DNA from: Thamnaconus septentrionalis
Taxonomy: Eukaryota; Chordata; Actinopteri; Tetraodontiformes; Monacanthidae
Direction: 5' to 3'
DNA: 64,000 bases
Assembly (NCBI GenBank): GCA_009823395.1
Contig: CM020511.1
Location: 15,904,001-15,968,000 of the forward strand
The notes beneath the pieces were generated by a model. The model was given only the letters and a program-made list of their open reading frames with translations, was not told the DNA's origin and searched no databases. Positions 55,901 through 64,000 of this stretch are shown piece by piece. Position 1 is the stretch's first letter, and each line of letters starts with the position of its first letter. A program made the position numbers and the translations under genes.

Positions 55901-58598
55901 TTGTTTTGTTTTTTAGTATTTAACAGTGTCTCACTTTATAACCTGCATGACAATTGCAATAATTTTTCTGTGCATTTACGGCTACGTTTTCAATTGGAGG
56001 TAGGGAGCTTCTGTGGTGAGGCAGCAGGAAAAACAAGTCCCCCGAGACTGTTATAGTGGATAAATTGAAACGCTGTCCATTATGGAAACAGCGAGGCTAC
56101 TTTAGGAGGAGCGGAACCAAATGTTCTCTCATGCATGAACATGTAATTTAAGCGTCTCAACCATATGCGCCTCATCTGTTGTTTAAAAAGGTCTCTCCTC
56201 TTTCTCTTCCACAACAGACATCCCTGCATCACCAATTTCACACTTGGCATGAAACACATTTTTTTCCAGCTAAATTAAATTTAATCAGAGCTTGCAGGAA
56301 ACAATTATGTAATCATGAATCAGAACGACAAATTATGGAGTGCGTGGCAAATTCATTGCCTGCAGTAAATGACAAAACCACAGGTGAATCAACCTGGCAG
56401 CTTGTTTGTTTGTTTGTTTGTTTTTTAACTTAAAATGAAATCCTTTCCCATAAGAAACAGAAAACTATATCCATCATCCATTTCTAAAAGTAAAACTGCC
56501 CGTCCCAAAAAAAAAAAACATCAAATACATATGAAGAGTATGCCTGTGAGGCTTGCAAGGCAGTCCGCCCCAGGAAGGATTTAATCTTCTGTACAAGTAA
56601 TCTGTAAAGTTTGCAAGGGACTTGTTTGATCAAACCTGACACAGCTGACGTGTTTAATGCAAATTACTGCCTGAACTCAAGGCTGCAAAAGGATGTAAAA
56701 AGACGCCAGCTACTGTGGTATAAAGATCCAAAGTACAAATGAGCAGATATTAAATAATAATTGTTTTCAGTAACGTTAATCTGGCCCTTTTTATCCTCCT
56801 TTCAACCAACATGCTTCTTGTCCTTGTTAGCTGCGTTTTCAATCTATGGCCCCTTTAATCTGTGCTTGAAATGTTAGTGTCTTGAGAAATTTTCCAGGCT
56901 GCGCTGGCAAGGGCAAAAAAATAAAAAATAAAAAAAACATTCTCAAGAAGCTCACTTCGACACATGTCTTCATGCCCGAGGCAGCAGCATAGTGCAAGCA
57001 GGTGTTTTTCTTGTTGTCAGTGGCGTTGACGTCAGCACGCTCGTACTCCCCCTGGTCCAGCTTCGCTCCGGTCCACACCAGGATGAGCTGAAGACACTCT
57101 GCCCGCCGCTGTTTGTCCTCATACGGCCGTGAGATTCGGGGCTGCAGAGCTCCCTCTGAGGTCAGGATCTGGGGCCCCATGCAGAGGAGGTGCAGAGACG
57201 TCTCATTGTGCATGTTCCGCTTGTTAGGGTTCCCATCTTTGCTGAGGAGGAAAGCTCTAAAGGAATGAGGGAGGGAGGAAAAGAGGGAAGGGCAGAGGGA
57301 CAGGAATGGAACATGATCTTCAAACGTATGCAGTTCAGCAAGAAAAAAAGATGTCTGGCTTTATTCTCTTATTTTAATTTATATGATAAATTAGAAAAAG
57401 CTTCAAAGTATGACAAGCTTCGGCCTGAAAAGGTTTTCTTTTTCTATACGGGAAGCAAAACGTGTTTTTACAGCATAGCAAATAAGAATAACATTACAAG
57501 TACTTCAAATGGAAAGTAATAAAGTTAAGAAAAGAACCAATTAAATTCCTTTATGTATGACTCGTATAAAGTCTGCTAGACTGAATATAACTGCCGAGAG
57601 TCTTAGTCATAGTTTATTTTGAACGTGTGAAAAGTGCAACACGATAGAGATACCCTTGAAAAAAAAAAAACAGTGGTGAATTACTTCAAAAGGGGCGTGA
57701 TTAAGACAAACATTGGAACACCAAATGCCTCATTGTTTGTTATTCTAATCAGTCTGTGTGTCATAATTCATTAATTTCTATGCAAACTAATCAGGGAAAT
57801 AGGACATATAACATTTCCCTTCCACTCCACTTTGCCTTTATATCTGCTGACATTTTAAATCCCCTCTTTCCAATAAGATCTTTTGGAGTTGGTGTGGAAT
57901 GTGCACTTTCACAGTGATCCTATTAGCTGCAAGAAAAATGGACCTGGGCGGAGGGACACATGCAAAGGTTGGACGCTTGTGGGATGAGAAGCTTGAGAAC
58001 ATTCATCTCAGCGTGTTTCATTCCTGAGAGCAGCAGCTAACAGATGGCTTTGTGGAGAGACAGATGGGACTTATAGGAAAAACACACACAAACAAATGTG
58101 CTTTACACTTTGCAGCGATAGAGGGCTGCCGTAAGCAACAGTTTAGTTTGATCAACAAATGTCACTGCTTTTGTTCTTTCAAGATTGGTCGAGTCTGCCT
58201 TCTCTTTCAAAAGACTTTAGCGCTTTGCTGCACGCATCAACTGAGCTGCTGCAACTTGACAATTCCAACAAAGTATGTGGCTGAATCTCTCATCTACCAG
58301 CCATTAGACATTTCACCTCTCATCTACCAGCCATTAGACATTTCACTTTTAATATACGCATTTCCTCTGGCCAACTTGTTTGAACGCACATATCTGAGCC
58401 GGTTGCTTACCTGAGGAGGCGGGCCATGGCGTGGCGGGCGGCGTAGTGCAGTGGAGTGTTGTGCTGGTAGGACTCTCCGTATGTGGCGTTGGGATCCAGA
58501 GCCTCCCTGAACTGCTGGTTGCTCTCATACAGTTGGCAGGCGAGCACCTCATCCCCGTTGATGAGAGCCTTCCGGAATTTGGTTGCTGTGTTGCCCAT
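29232..58598 (-). CDS. ankib1: ANKIB1, ankyrin-repeat and IBR-domain RBR-type E3 ubiquitin ligase (19 coding exons)
   Basis: Chosen exons, 5' to 3' on the minus strand: 58598-58411, 57256-56956, 55689-55507, 54688-54571, 51042-50834, 42610-42522, 42423-42279, 41714-41548, 40188-40100 or 37763-37675, 37528-37398, 36486-36352, 36217-36131, 35503-35437, 34791-34646, 34178-34000, 33861-33810, 31546-31435, 30716-30679 and 30085-29232. Phases agree throughout. The model gives about 1,096 aa once a one-base loss in the last exon is allowed for; human ANKIB1 is near 1,089. The order is [10 protein letters not shown] start, ankyrin repeats, RING1, IBR, RING2, Ariadne-like helical region, a ubiquitin-interacting motif ([10 protein letters not shown]) and the C-terminus [12 protein letters not shown] ligases accept ubiquitin on a RING2 cysteine before transfer to substrate. 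Several exons are repeated in tandem (listed separately). Fish may carry two paralogues, so a/b is not assigned. Confidence 0.93.
30679..34791 (-). CDS. ankib1: ankib1 exons 14-18, post-RBR region
   Basis: Exons: 34791-34646 ([39 protein letters not shown]), 34178-34000 ([39 protein letters not shown]), 33861-33810 ([17 protein letters not shown]), 31546-31435 ([20 protein letters not shown]) and 30716-30679 ([13 protein letters not shown]). The last two splice junctions are the least certain. For the 38-base exon I used the acceptor TTACAAAG rather than the nearby ACACGCAG, because only the former keeps the conserved EGG reading frame. All five are single copy. They correspond to the helical Ariadne-type region and a basic linker. 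Confidence 0.85.
31990..32040 (+). mobile_element. Probable LINE/SINE 3'-end fragment
   Basis: CCCCCAGGGATCAATAAAGT followed by ATCATCTAATC resembles the common 3' end of fish LINE-related retroposons, in which this phrase is followed by ATCT repeats. Only about 50 bp are recognisable. It lies antisense to ankib1 in an intron. Confidence 0.45.
35437..37763 (-). CDS. ankib1: ankib1 exons 9-13, intact copy (RING2 and following)
   Basis: Exons: 37763-37675 ([20 protein letters not shown], end of IBR), 37528-37398 ([35 protein letters not shown]), 36486-36352 ([35 protein letters not shown]), 36217-36131 ([20 protein letters not shown]) and 35503-35437 ([20 protein letters not shown]). All are open and keep phase. 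The cysteine in NEGCNHMQC, about residue 533 of my model, matches the catalytic cysteine of Ariadne-type RBR ligases. This is the better of two tandem copies, since every exon is undamaged. Confidence 0.9.
37861..40188 (-). pseudogene. ankib1: Tandem duplicate of ankib1 exons 9-13, partly damaged
   Basis: Exon copies: 40188-40100, 39952-39822, 38911-38777, 38642-38556 and 37927-37861. All have the same lengths as in the intact unit. The RING2 copy at 39,822-39,952 has an extra base and a missing base that scramble the reading to [13 protein letters not shown] where the intact copy has [13 protein letters not shown]. The copy at 38,777-38,911 has a similar gain and loss pair. Introns match the other unit with scattered one-base indels. 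The 40,100-40,188 exon is intact, so it could serve as exon 9. Real duplication, allelic duplicate or assembly artefact cannot be separated here. Confidence 0.8.
40937..40990 (+). repeat. (GT)n microsatellite
   Basis: About 26 GT units with one GAGT interruption, directly left of the SINE insertion site in an ankib1 intron. Confidence 0.95.
40992..41389 (-). mobile_element. Full-length tRNA-derived SINE with 12-bp target-site duplication
   Basis: The element, 41,004-41,377, lies between perfect copies of GTTACTTAAATC at 40,992-41,003 and 41,378-41,389. Read on the minus strand it starts GGGCGATACAGTGGCGCAG, with A box TGGCGCAGTGGTTAGC and B box GGTTCGATTCC, the internal RNA polymerase III promoter of tRNA genes. 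It ends in a GAATGAATGA-type 3' tail. The body matches the truncated copy at 12.65 kb. It is in sense orientation in an ankib1 intron. The fish family name is not asserted. Confidence 0.9.
41548..42610 (-). CDS. ankib1: ankib1 exons 6-8, intact copy (RING1 and IBR)
   Basis: Exons: 42610-42522 ([29 protein letters not shown]: the C-x2-C and C-x-H-x2-C-x2-C RING1 pattern), 42423-42279 ([38 protein letters not shown]) and 41714-41548 ([43 protein letters not shown] zinc ligands). Phases join 2, 0, 2 as required. This is the only one of three tandem copies with all three exons complete and open. The donor after exon 8 is GTCAGT, which is weak. Confidence 0.9.
43441..44364 (-). pseudogene. ankib1: Second copy of ankib1 RING1/IBR exons, frameshifted and truncated
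   Basis: The RING1 exon copy 44364-44276 is identical in coding sense. The next, 44179-44036, is 144 instead of 145 bases, because one G is missing in the stretch for DKRYLQF; this breaks the frame. Only the first 38 bases of the AFVENN exon remain (43478-43441) before the junction with the first copy at about 43,437-43,441. Spliced use would not give an RBR protein. Confidence 0.8.
45195..45640 (+). other. Unidentified duplicated segment with hairpin, copy 1
   Basis: Closely similar to 47,800-48,230. Both contain a 15-codon phrase beginning ATGTC (here [15 protein letters not shown]) that ends at a GT, a T-rich run, and a perfect 11-bp inverted repeat TTGGTTCTAGA / TCTAGAACCAA. Conceptual translations suggest a decayed coding relic, but I recognise no family and the frames differ between the copies. 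It lies in the ankib1 intron between exons 5 and 6 of the model. Confidence 0.3.
45950..46972 (-). pseudogene. ankib1: Third copy of ankib1 RING1/IBR exons, damaged
   Basis: The RING1 copy 46972-46883 is 90 bases with one extra G, breaking the frame. The copy 46789-46645 keeps 145 bases and stays open with a Tyr-to-Leu difference ([10 protein letters not shown]). The AFVENN exon copy 46080-45950 has lost its last part (no GKGHLFCW) and has a small internal deletion. Flanking intron sequence matches the other copies with many small indels. Confidence 0.8.
47800..48232 (+). other. Unidentified duplicated segment with hairpin, copy 2
   Basis: Counterpart of 45,195-45,640. Here the phrase reads [14 protein letters not shown], and an upstream stretch reads [19 protein letters not shown]. 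The inverted repeat TTGGTTCTAGA / TCTAGAACCAA is kept. Differences between copies are spread evenly and include frame-changing indels, so no selection on a protein is visible. Confidence 0.3.
48520..48770 (+). pseudogene. Relic resembling a BED zinc finger of a hAT transposase, copy 1
   Basis: Similar to 50,233-50,480, with stops and indels. The recognisable phrase encodes roughly [13 protein letters not shown]. No transposase core is nearby. Confidence 0.35.
49141..49367 (-). pseudogene. ankib1: Damaged duplicate of ankib1 exon 5
   Basis: Aligns with the intact exon at 50,834-51,042 but is about 18 bases longer and carries many substitutions and indels that break the frame. The flanking intron is also similar. 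It could be a decayed exon duplicate or a poorly sequenced second haplotype. Confidence 0.7.
49510..49730. repeat. Further copy of the intronic segment found at about 45.73-45.94 and 48.32-48.51 kb
   Basis: The phrase GATGTTCTGACAGCGATGTC and the following 150 bases occur three times in this intron. This copy starts directly after the exon 5 duplicate, showing that duplicated blocks are nested rather than simple head-to-tail units. Confidence 0.8.
50288..50500 (+). pseudogene. Relic resembling a BED zinc finger of a hAT transposase, copy 2
   Basis: The frame reads [20 protein letters not shown] then [15 protein letters not shown]. The [10 protein letters not shown] part fits the H-x4-H half of BED-type fingers at the start of hAT/ZBED proteins. 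The expected upstream C-x2-C pair is not visible, so this is a fragment only. Confidence 0.4.
50834..51042 (-). CDS. ankib1: ankib1 exon 5, intact copy
   Basis: Starts by completing the Asp codon of exon 4, then [20 protein letters not shown] and [20 protein letters not shown], ending ADDESSL in phase 0 just before the RING1 exon. It encodes the linker between the ankyrin region and the RBR module and closely matches vertebrate ANKIB1. Acceptor GCCGTCAG and donor GTGAGA are both good. Confidence 0.9.
51043..54570 (-). other. ankib1: ankib1 intron 4, no other gene seen
   Basis: About 3.5 kb of mostly AT-rich unique DNA. No exon, repeat copy or nested gene could be supported. Confidence 0.6.
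54571..58598 (-). CDS. ankib1: ankib1 exons 1-4, start codon and ankyrin-repeat region
   Basis: Exons: 58598-58411 ([30 protein letters not shown]), 57256-56956 ([37 protein letters not shown]), 55689-55507 ([32 protein letters not shown]) and 54688-54571 ([30 protein letters not shown]). HNTPLHYAA and KNTCLHYAA are ankyrin-repeat hallmarks. Start chosen because MGN begins the conserved vertebrate N-terminus; an acceptor lies 8 bases upstream at 58,607. MGN could be N-myristoylated. All four exons are single copy and undamaged. Confidence 0.92.
55085..55131 (+). repeat. GAAA-type simple repeat
   Basis: Irregular GAAA, AAAG and GACA units in an ankib1 intron. Confidence 0.75.
58287..58346 (+). 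repeat. Two perfect tandem copies of a 30-bp unit
   Basis: The unit starts CTCTCATCTACCAGCC and ends GACATTTCAC; copy one is 58,287-58,316 and copy two 58,317-58,346, with no mismatch. It lies about 65 bases downstream of the exon 1 donor of ankib1. Confidence 0.95.
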
Positions 58599-58606
58599 CG
58601 TTTCTT

Positions 58607-60691
58607 CTGAATGGAGTAGGAAGCGCTGACTTAAGTACCACTGGTCTTCAACAGCTCAAGCCCAACAGGTCAGCATCATGAATGTCCTAAAGAGAGCAAG
58701 GGGAAGAAGATTACTTCCTTTCAGGCATAGCACAAATCCGAGGCCTCGATTACTTCTGCTCCTCTATCAGTAAAAATCTCAGAGTCGTTCCCCCTAAATG
58801 CCTGCTGCATCTCTGTGGCTGCTGAGGACGCTCTGCCGCAAGGTTCTGTCATGAGCACCAGCAGCGTACAGTAAACCACCACCCCGCGTTTCTTTTTTTT
58901 TTTTTTTTGTTTGTTTCAAATTGCCAACCACTGCCAGCCAAGCTCAAACAGAGAGAAGGACAAGACTTCCTCTGGCATCACCAGGCGCTTCCGCCTTCTC
59001 CTTGCCAATGCCGCCCGCCCCGCCGAAAGCCCGGGGTCATTCTGAAGGAAGCCGTCCTCGACTCAGGAGCAACACGCAGCGAGTCAGCAATTCGCTTCCT
59101 CCAGAGCACCATATGGTCATTATTGTTTGGGCAACGCAATGGTCTGATGCATTCGCTCAGCTACAGCTCCGAACCAAAATAACACAAAGCGGGTTTCTCT
59201 GGACCCACAAATACTAACTGAAATATGCGGAAATTTTCAATGTGATACTAAAATAATAACAACAAATTGTTCAATAAAATACATAAAGTAAAGTATCAAC
59301 ACAAACCTATGAATAAAGTAAGCCCTTATTTTTTAAAAATCAGTATAACAATGGCCTGTCCTCTGGTTATTCAAACAAAAATCCCTGTACATACCAGCAG
59401 TACTTTCAAATACTGTCCAATACATGTGACCACATTTGTTGGCTGTCAGGTGACGCTGAAGTGTTTAAGAAACCAATAGTAACCAATGTAAGCTCCATGC
59501 TAGAGGTCACAATAGACAATTAGAAGAAAGTAGAAGTGGTGAATTACATGAAATGGTTCACAACAAAAGGTCAAGGGGGTAAATTGTGAGTGTGGATTGA
59601 ACATAAAGCTGAGTAACTTCTAGATATTACATCTACTCCCCCATCTCCCATATAATGGGTTTACTGTCAGAAGCGAAAACCGTACATGTCGTTTAAACAC
59701 GTTGACCACGTCTGTAAACTTTATGACGTTAATGGCAGAGTCACAGAGAAGTACAAGAACAGGCCCTTTAGCCACATAGAGCGCTGACACGTCTTTGTTC
59801 TCTATGAAGAAAAAAAACGATTTGTCCACATACAATACTTTTCTGTACTGTATTGTGCTATGCAAACGTGTCATGCCACCGTCGTAGAGTAATAAACACA
59901 CGCAAAAAAAATGTAAAAACCAAGATACAAAAATGCGGGCACTTCAGCAAAGTATAACTATGTAGGCTAATTTGAGCAGGTGGCCTTCAAGCACTCATTC
60001 TGCTGAACTTGCCACGGCTCTGCGAAAACAAACAGGTCGCTTTGACAGACAACACAGCCACGACCCACATTACGGAACACTTGTAAACATGTGCATTACA
60101 TGAAGACACGCAGAGTAACCTATAACTTACAACGGCTACCGCAGCCATCTGACAACAGTCGACGACGAAGCATCAAGACAGTGTTAATAAACAATGCACT
60201 ACAGCAGTCTTACGTTAGCTGCGAAGGTCACGACGAGGTAACAGCTATTCTGCGTAGCTTGTGACTTGTCAACAAACTCCTTCACGCAGGCCTTTTTTTT
60301 CTTCCCCCTCCACGCCGTTTGCCGTTCGTCGTTTGGGCTAGCTGTTATCCGACTGTTGCCCCGATGAACGTGCGGAACGGCAACGTTTCGTCACATTCAC
60401 ACATCGCTTTCTAAAAGCATCCACCGAGGCTGACCTCAGATGACGCGAGATGCGAGGCACGCCGTTCGCACAAGGGGCCTTGTCTGGGTCACAATAGACT
60501 AATATAGCCGGCTAGCTCCGCGATATTCCAAACAAAAACATCATGACGCTGCCGTCTGCGTTGAACTCACGTCAGCGCAGGCAGACGCTGCTAGTGGCTC
60601 AGCTAACAGGGCTAGCCGCGGCTAGCCCACTCGGCTAGCACAGTTGGGCAAAACTCTCACACAACAACAAGCAAGAAGTTATTAGACTTAC
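58607..60691 (-). other. ankib1: ankib1 5' untranslated-region intron
   Basis: About 2.1 kb between the likely noncoding exon and the exon with the start codon. Includes a T-rich run at 58,893-58,915 and becomes CpG-rich beyond about 60,200. No coding exon seen. Confidence 0.5.
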
Positions 60692-60900
60692 ACAGGTGGT
60701 GCCGCTTCACTTGTTGCGTTGATCTTAGCTTCGGGACAAACTGTCACACGCCTGGCCGAAAAAGGAGATGTTTTTTTTTGTTCCTCGTTGAGCTGTTGTG
60801 CTGCTGTTTCTTCCGTGAGACAGCCCATGAATAATGCGTGCTCGCAGCGGTGATGTTGCTCATGTCAACATTTCGTCGACTCGTTACTGGCTGAAAGGGG
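60300..60900 (-). promoter_or_regulatory. ankib1: CpG-rich promoter region and noncoding exon 1 of ankib1
   Basis: CpG content is clearly raised around 60,300-60,660 and 60,830-61,000. On the minus strand, CACCTGT|GTAAGT at 60,692/60,691 is a strong donor, so noncoding exon 1 probably runs leftwards from about 60.8 kb to 60,692. The start site is not defined. Confidence 0.45.
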
Positions 60901-61116
60901 GTTGCCAGGTTTCAGGGAATAACCCTAAAAACGAGGGAACGTTTTTGTTTCGTTTTTTTCACGAATTTGGCGTCTGTACGCCTTTGAACAATTCGGATTC
61001 CATTGATTTATGTTCTAGTCGTCACTCGGAATCACGGGAAAAGTTTTTGGCTGCACGATTTAGCCTGCGTTAGGATCTAGACTATTTCGTATACAGCACA
61101 GTAACCTGCCATTGGA

Positions 61117-61117
61117 A

Positions 61118-61163
<46 letters not shown>
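61117..61163 (+). repeat. (ATT)n microsatellite
   Basis: About 15 ATT units upstream of the ankib1 promoter. Confidence 0.95.
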
Positions 61164-63003
61164 TTTTTTATTTTTTTTAACACGTCTAACCCCCTAATTG
61201 TTGACTTTCTAGATTTGTGATTTGTCATACATGAACTTCGTTTAAAGTTGTACACTGTGCAGCTTCATTAATGCAAGACGATTTGGGCGGGTAACTTATT
61301 CCAAAAATACCTGTTGACACTATACTGTATTTAAGAGGAGTAGAATTTATATAATCAACATACACCTACTATATAAACCTTTTAAAATAATCTCAATGCA
61401 ACAACAGTGGGGAAATGTTGTGTAGTGCACCCACCTGCATCAAGGAATTTTATCAAACTCAGTCAGGAAAGTACAGCGGTTCTCCAACAACAGGAAGACC
61501 TCCAAACTGAAAACCCTCTGAATGAATGAGATGAAGAGTGTATTCAGATCAGGGGACAAGGAAGAGCTGAGGAGGGTCCATGGGGGCTACAAGAGGTAAT
61601 AAAGAAAGGCAGAGACACTTACAGGAGGAAGTTGGAGCAAACCCGCAAACATGAGGTGTAGAAAGGCCTGGATGCAATTTCTGACCAGCAGAACAATGGT
61701 GGGAGGGGCCCTGAGTCTGGACACAGAGAGTGGGTGAGTGAACTGATGCTGCATTCCAATTGTACTCGGAAGTTGGAATTTCCGAGTTCCGAGTTGGAAA
61801 TTCGAAAGGTTTGATTCTATCTCCACTCCCTCCCCCAGCCAACCGAGTCCAAAGGTCTTCTCACTGTCTGTGGCACATCCCCCACGCCTCATCCCCAAAC
61901 ACTACCTTCTTCATCATCTTGTATTTCTTTTAATTTTATTTGCAAACAGAGAATGTATAAACCAGTAAGGTAAATAGCACACATTGCAAAGTTTAACAGT
62001 ATGGACACCCTCCTGATGAGATAAAACAGTAATTCAAAAAATTTAAATACATAACAACAAACAACATAAGATATAAGGACATGGATAAAGTACTTTAAAA
62101 TACACTTCAAAGACCCTCCCCCATCACTCTGAAAGTACCTTCCATCCTTGCTGCAGCCTGTCTATAACAGCTGACCAGGCGAGGAGGGAGCTCAGCAAAA
62201 GCTGAGTTCCCTCCCTCAGCATAGTGCAATATAGTCATTTATTTATGTGTATATATATATAGTTATAATTGTTTATCGTCTTGTCTTATGTGCATTCAGA
62301 TACACCTGACACGCACATTTCCACAGGTGGGTTCTATGTGCCTTTGATCGATTTGCTTTATGTAACTTCAACATTTTGCCACAAGATGGCGACACAGTCC
62401 ACAATAACAAAAATGCAGCGTCGCTTCGATCATCTTTGCGTTTGTGTTGGCTTTGCGTTGCATCAAGTGTGACTGTGAGTTAGGTTATCAGATGCATGTA
62501 AAAAAACAAAAAAAAAATCTTTTTTTTCTTTACACAGTCGCCTTTCGTGTGAAGTATGCGATGTTTAGACTTAGACACCACACAATAATCATTAGAACAC
62601 GTCGTTTTAATATCAAATATCTGAACATTGCCATTAAAGTATATACAGCATATCATTTCCAACTTTTCGAGCGCACACTTTTCGCGTCAAAAGTCCTTTA
62701 ATAAATTATTTGTAAACACAACTTCAATGTGAAAGCAGATAATGTATGCTCATATGCATTGTTTTTTGATGAACAATACATTCATATATACTGTATATAT
62801 ATATATTTAAAAAAAAAAATAGGGCACCTTGAACAAAAGCTTTGGCACTTTTAAATTTCCGATAACAGAACACCATAAATGAGATGTTTCAATAGTATTT
62901 TCAGGGGAAAGAGATGGAGACAGGGGAAATAAATAGACACTTAGTTGTTGTTTGTCTGAAAAATTCTTTCCTCTATATAAAAAAAAAATACACCAACATT
63001 TCA

Positions 63004-63041
63004 ACACACACGCACACACGCACGCACGCACGCACGCACGC
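63004..63041 (+). repeat. ACAC/GCAC simple repeat
   Basis: CA units run into GCAC tetranucleotides. Located about 60 bases beyond the eomes stop codon, so within its 3' untranslated region. Confidence 0.9.
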
Positions 63042-63098
63042 AAAAATACATCAAGTTGATTGAAGTTGATCTCAGAACTAAAAGGAGATGCCAAATAT

Positions 63099-63882
63099 TT
63101 AAGGGTTTGAGTAAAAAGAGTAATAAGCCGCAATGCCTTTGGATGAGGGGACTTCCTTGCTGAAGGAGTTACTGACGTTGGAGGCCGAGGCCAAATCTTC
63201 ACACTTTATGTCTACGGGTGAGTCCCCGGCGCCGGGACCGTTCAGAGACGAGCGCCTTCTTTTGCACGCCGTGGAATAAGAGTCAGCCTTGTCCATGGAC
63301 AGAGCTGCTGGCTGGGACTCCGTCCAGGAGGAGAGCAGACCTCCGCTGCTGTTCACCTCCTCCTCCACCTGGGCTTTCACCTTGTGGGAATCCTCCGGAA
63401 AACCAGCCGTAGGATTGGACCTGGGGGACCAAGGCAGACTGGGGGCCACCTTTCTCTGGTATCCTGGCCTGGAGCCCCAGCCGGTGGACATGGTGAAGGG
63501 AGAGTCTGGATAGTAGCTAAGAGCGTGAGATGTTGGCATTGACAGCGACTTGATACCATAAGGAAGGAGGGAGCCGGAGTATTCTCCATCGTACGGCGCG
63601 AGATCGAGCTTGTTGCTGGTGCAAGTGCTGTTTCCTCCCTGCTGCATGGAGGTGACAAACCACCTCTGCGACGCGCCGTCTTCTGGCTGAGGTGTGAGGA
63701 GGCTGTTAGTCTGAGGCACAGTCCTCTCGCCGTTGTAGAAGCGGTTCTGCGAAAGGTTGTTGACAAACTGATCCTGGAAGAGGGGCTGCATGGTGTAGCG
63801 GGTGCTGGGAACAATCTGGTGGGTACGGGGCGAGTCGCTCGGGGACGGCGTGAGGCGGTCGTGCTCCTGGGCTGTGTACATC
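63099..63882 (-). CDS. eomes: Eomesodermin (T-box factor), last coding exon, partial gene
   Basis: The acceptor CTCTACAG lies at 63,890-63,883; the exon starts with one base completing a codon, then MYTAQEHDRLTPSPSDSPRT, giving 260 aa up to the stop at 63,099. Signature phrases of Eomes C-termini are present: NRFYNGERTVPQTN, LLPYGIKSL, TSHALSYYPD, ACKRRR, IKCED and the end YYSFYSNP. Eomes is a nuclear T-box regulator of mesendoderm, forebrain and lymphocyte programmes. This exon encodes the transactivation region; the T-box lies beyond the right edge. Fish have eomesa and eomesb; eomesa is likely but not proven. Confidence 0.95.
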
Positions 63883-64000
63883 CTGTAGAGCCAAGTAGAT
63901 TCAAAGGAAGAAAGTGAGCCGAAACTGATTGTGGAATGATCAAGGTTTAGAAAATGAATCAGATCTTGGTTGTTGCACTCAGGAAAATGACACTGCAGTG
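63883..64000 (-). other. eomes: eomes intron, cut by the window edge
   Basis: Intronic DNA upstream of the final exon; the exon encoding the end of the T-box region is not reached. Confidence 0.8.

Larger units (their letters stand above)
60901..63098. other. Intergenic DNA and likely eomes 3' untranslated region
   Basis: From 63,098 downwards lies the eomes 3' untranslated region. A minus-strand AATAAA at 62,243-62,238 is a candidate polyadenylation signal. Near 61,745-61,810 a TTGGAATTTCCGAGTTCCG phrase resembles fish interspersed repeats. No gene seen. Confidence 0.45.

Overview
The window looks like vertebrate nuclear DNA, most probably from a ray-finned (teleost, likely percomorph) fish. 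Genes are split into short exons with GT-AG introns. Intergenic DNA is AT-rich with many CA, CT, GT and ATT microsatellites. Fish-type SINE, hAT-like and MITE-like repeats are scattered through it. I see no bacterial operons, CRISPR arrays or viral genes.

Layout. Positions 1 to about 14,100 hold no gene I can support, only interspersed repeats, a 240-bp CTGY repeat and AT-rich DNA. A CpG-rich stretch at 14.15-14.52 kb and two likely untranslated exons lead into a complete plus-strand Lifeguard/TMBIM-family gene (10 coding exons, 17,186-26,049, 305 aa, LFG1/GRINA-like). It converges tail to tail with ankib1 on the minus strand (coding 58,598 down to 29,232, 19 exons), which encodes an ankyrin-repeat RBR-type E3 ubiquitin ligase. 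The CpG-rich ankib1 promoter and a noncoding first exon lie near 60.3-60.9 kb. The minus-strand final coding exon of eomes (T-box factor Eomesodermin) occupies 63,099-63,882; the rest of that gene lies beyond the right edge.

The most unusual feature is inside ankib1. The exons for the catalytic RBR region are present more than once in tandem. A 2.4-kb unit with five exons is doubled (35.39-40.24 kb). The RING1/IBR exons occur three times (41.55-48.5 kb). The exon before them occurs twice (49.1 and 50.8 kb). Only one copy of each exon is fully open and complete. The others carry small, often homopolymer-associated indels, and using the doubled unit would shift the frame. I therefore favour unresolved haplotypes or noisy long-read assembly over a new gene architecture, though a real recent duplication is not excluded. 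A net one-base frame loss in a G-rich run of the last ankib1 exon fits the same explanation.

The three genes are not known to work in one pathway: Lifeguard proteins act in calcium and apoptosis control in internal membranes, ANKIB1 in ubiquitination, and Eomes in transcription. I found no convincing new biological system. The best leads are the exon multiplication, two hAT-like element ends lying next to 3' splice sites of the Lifeguard gene, and several repeat insertions with clear target-site duplications.
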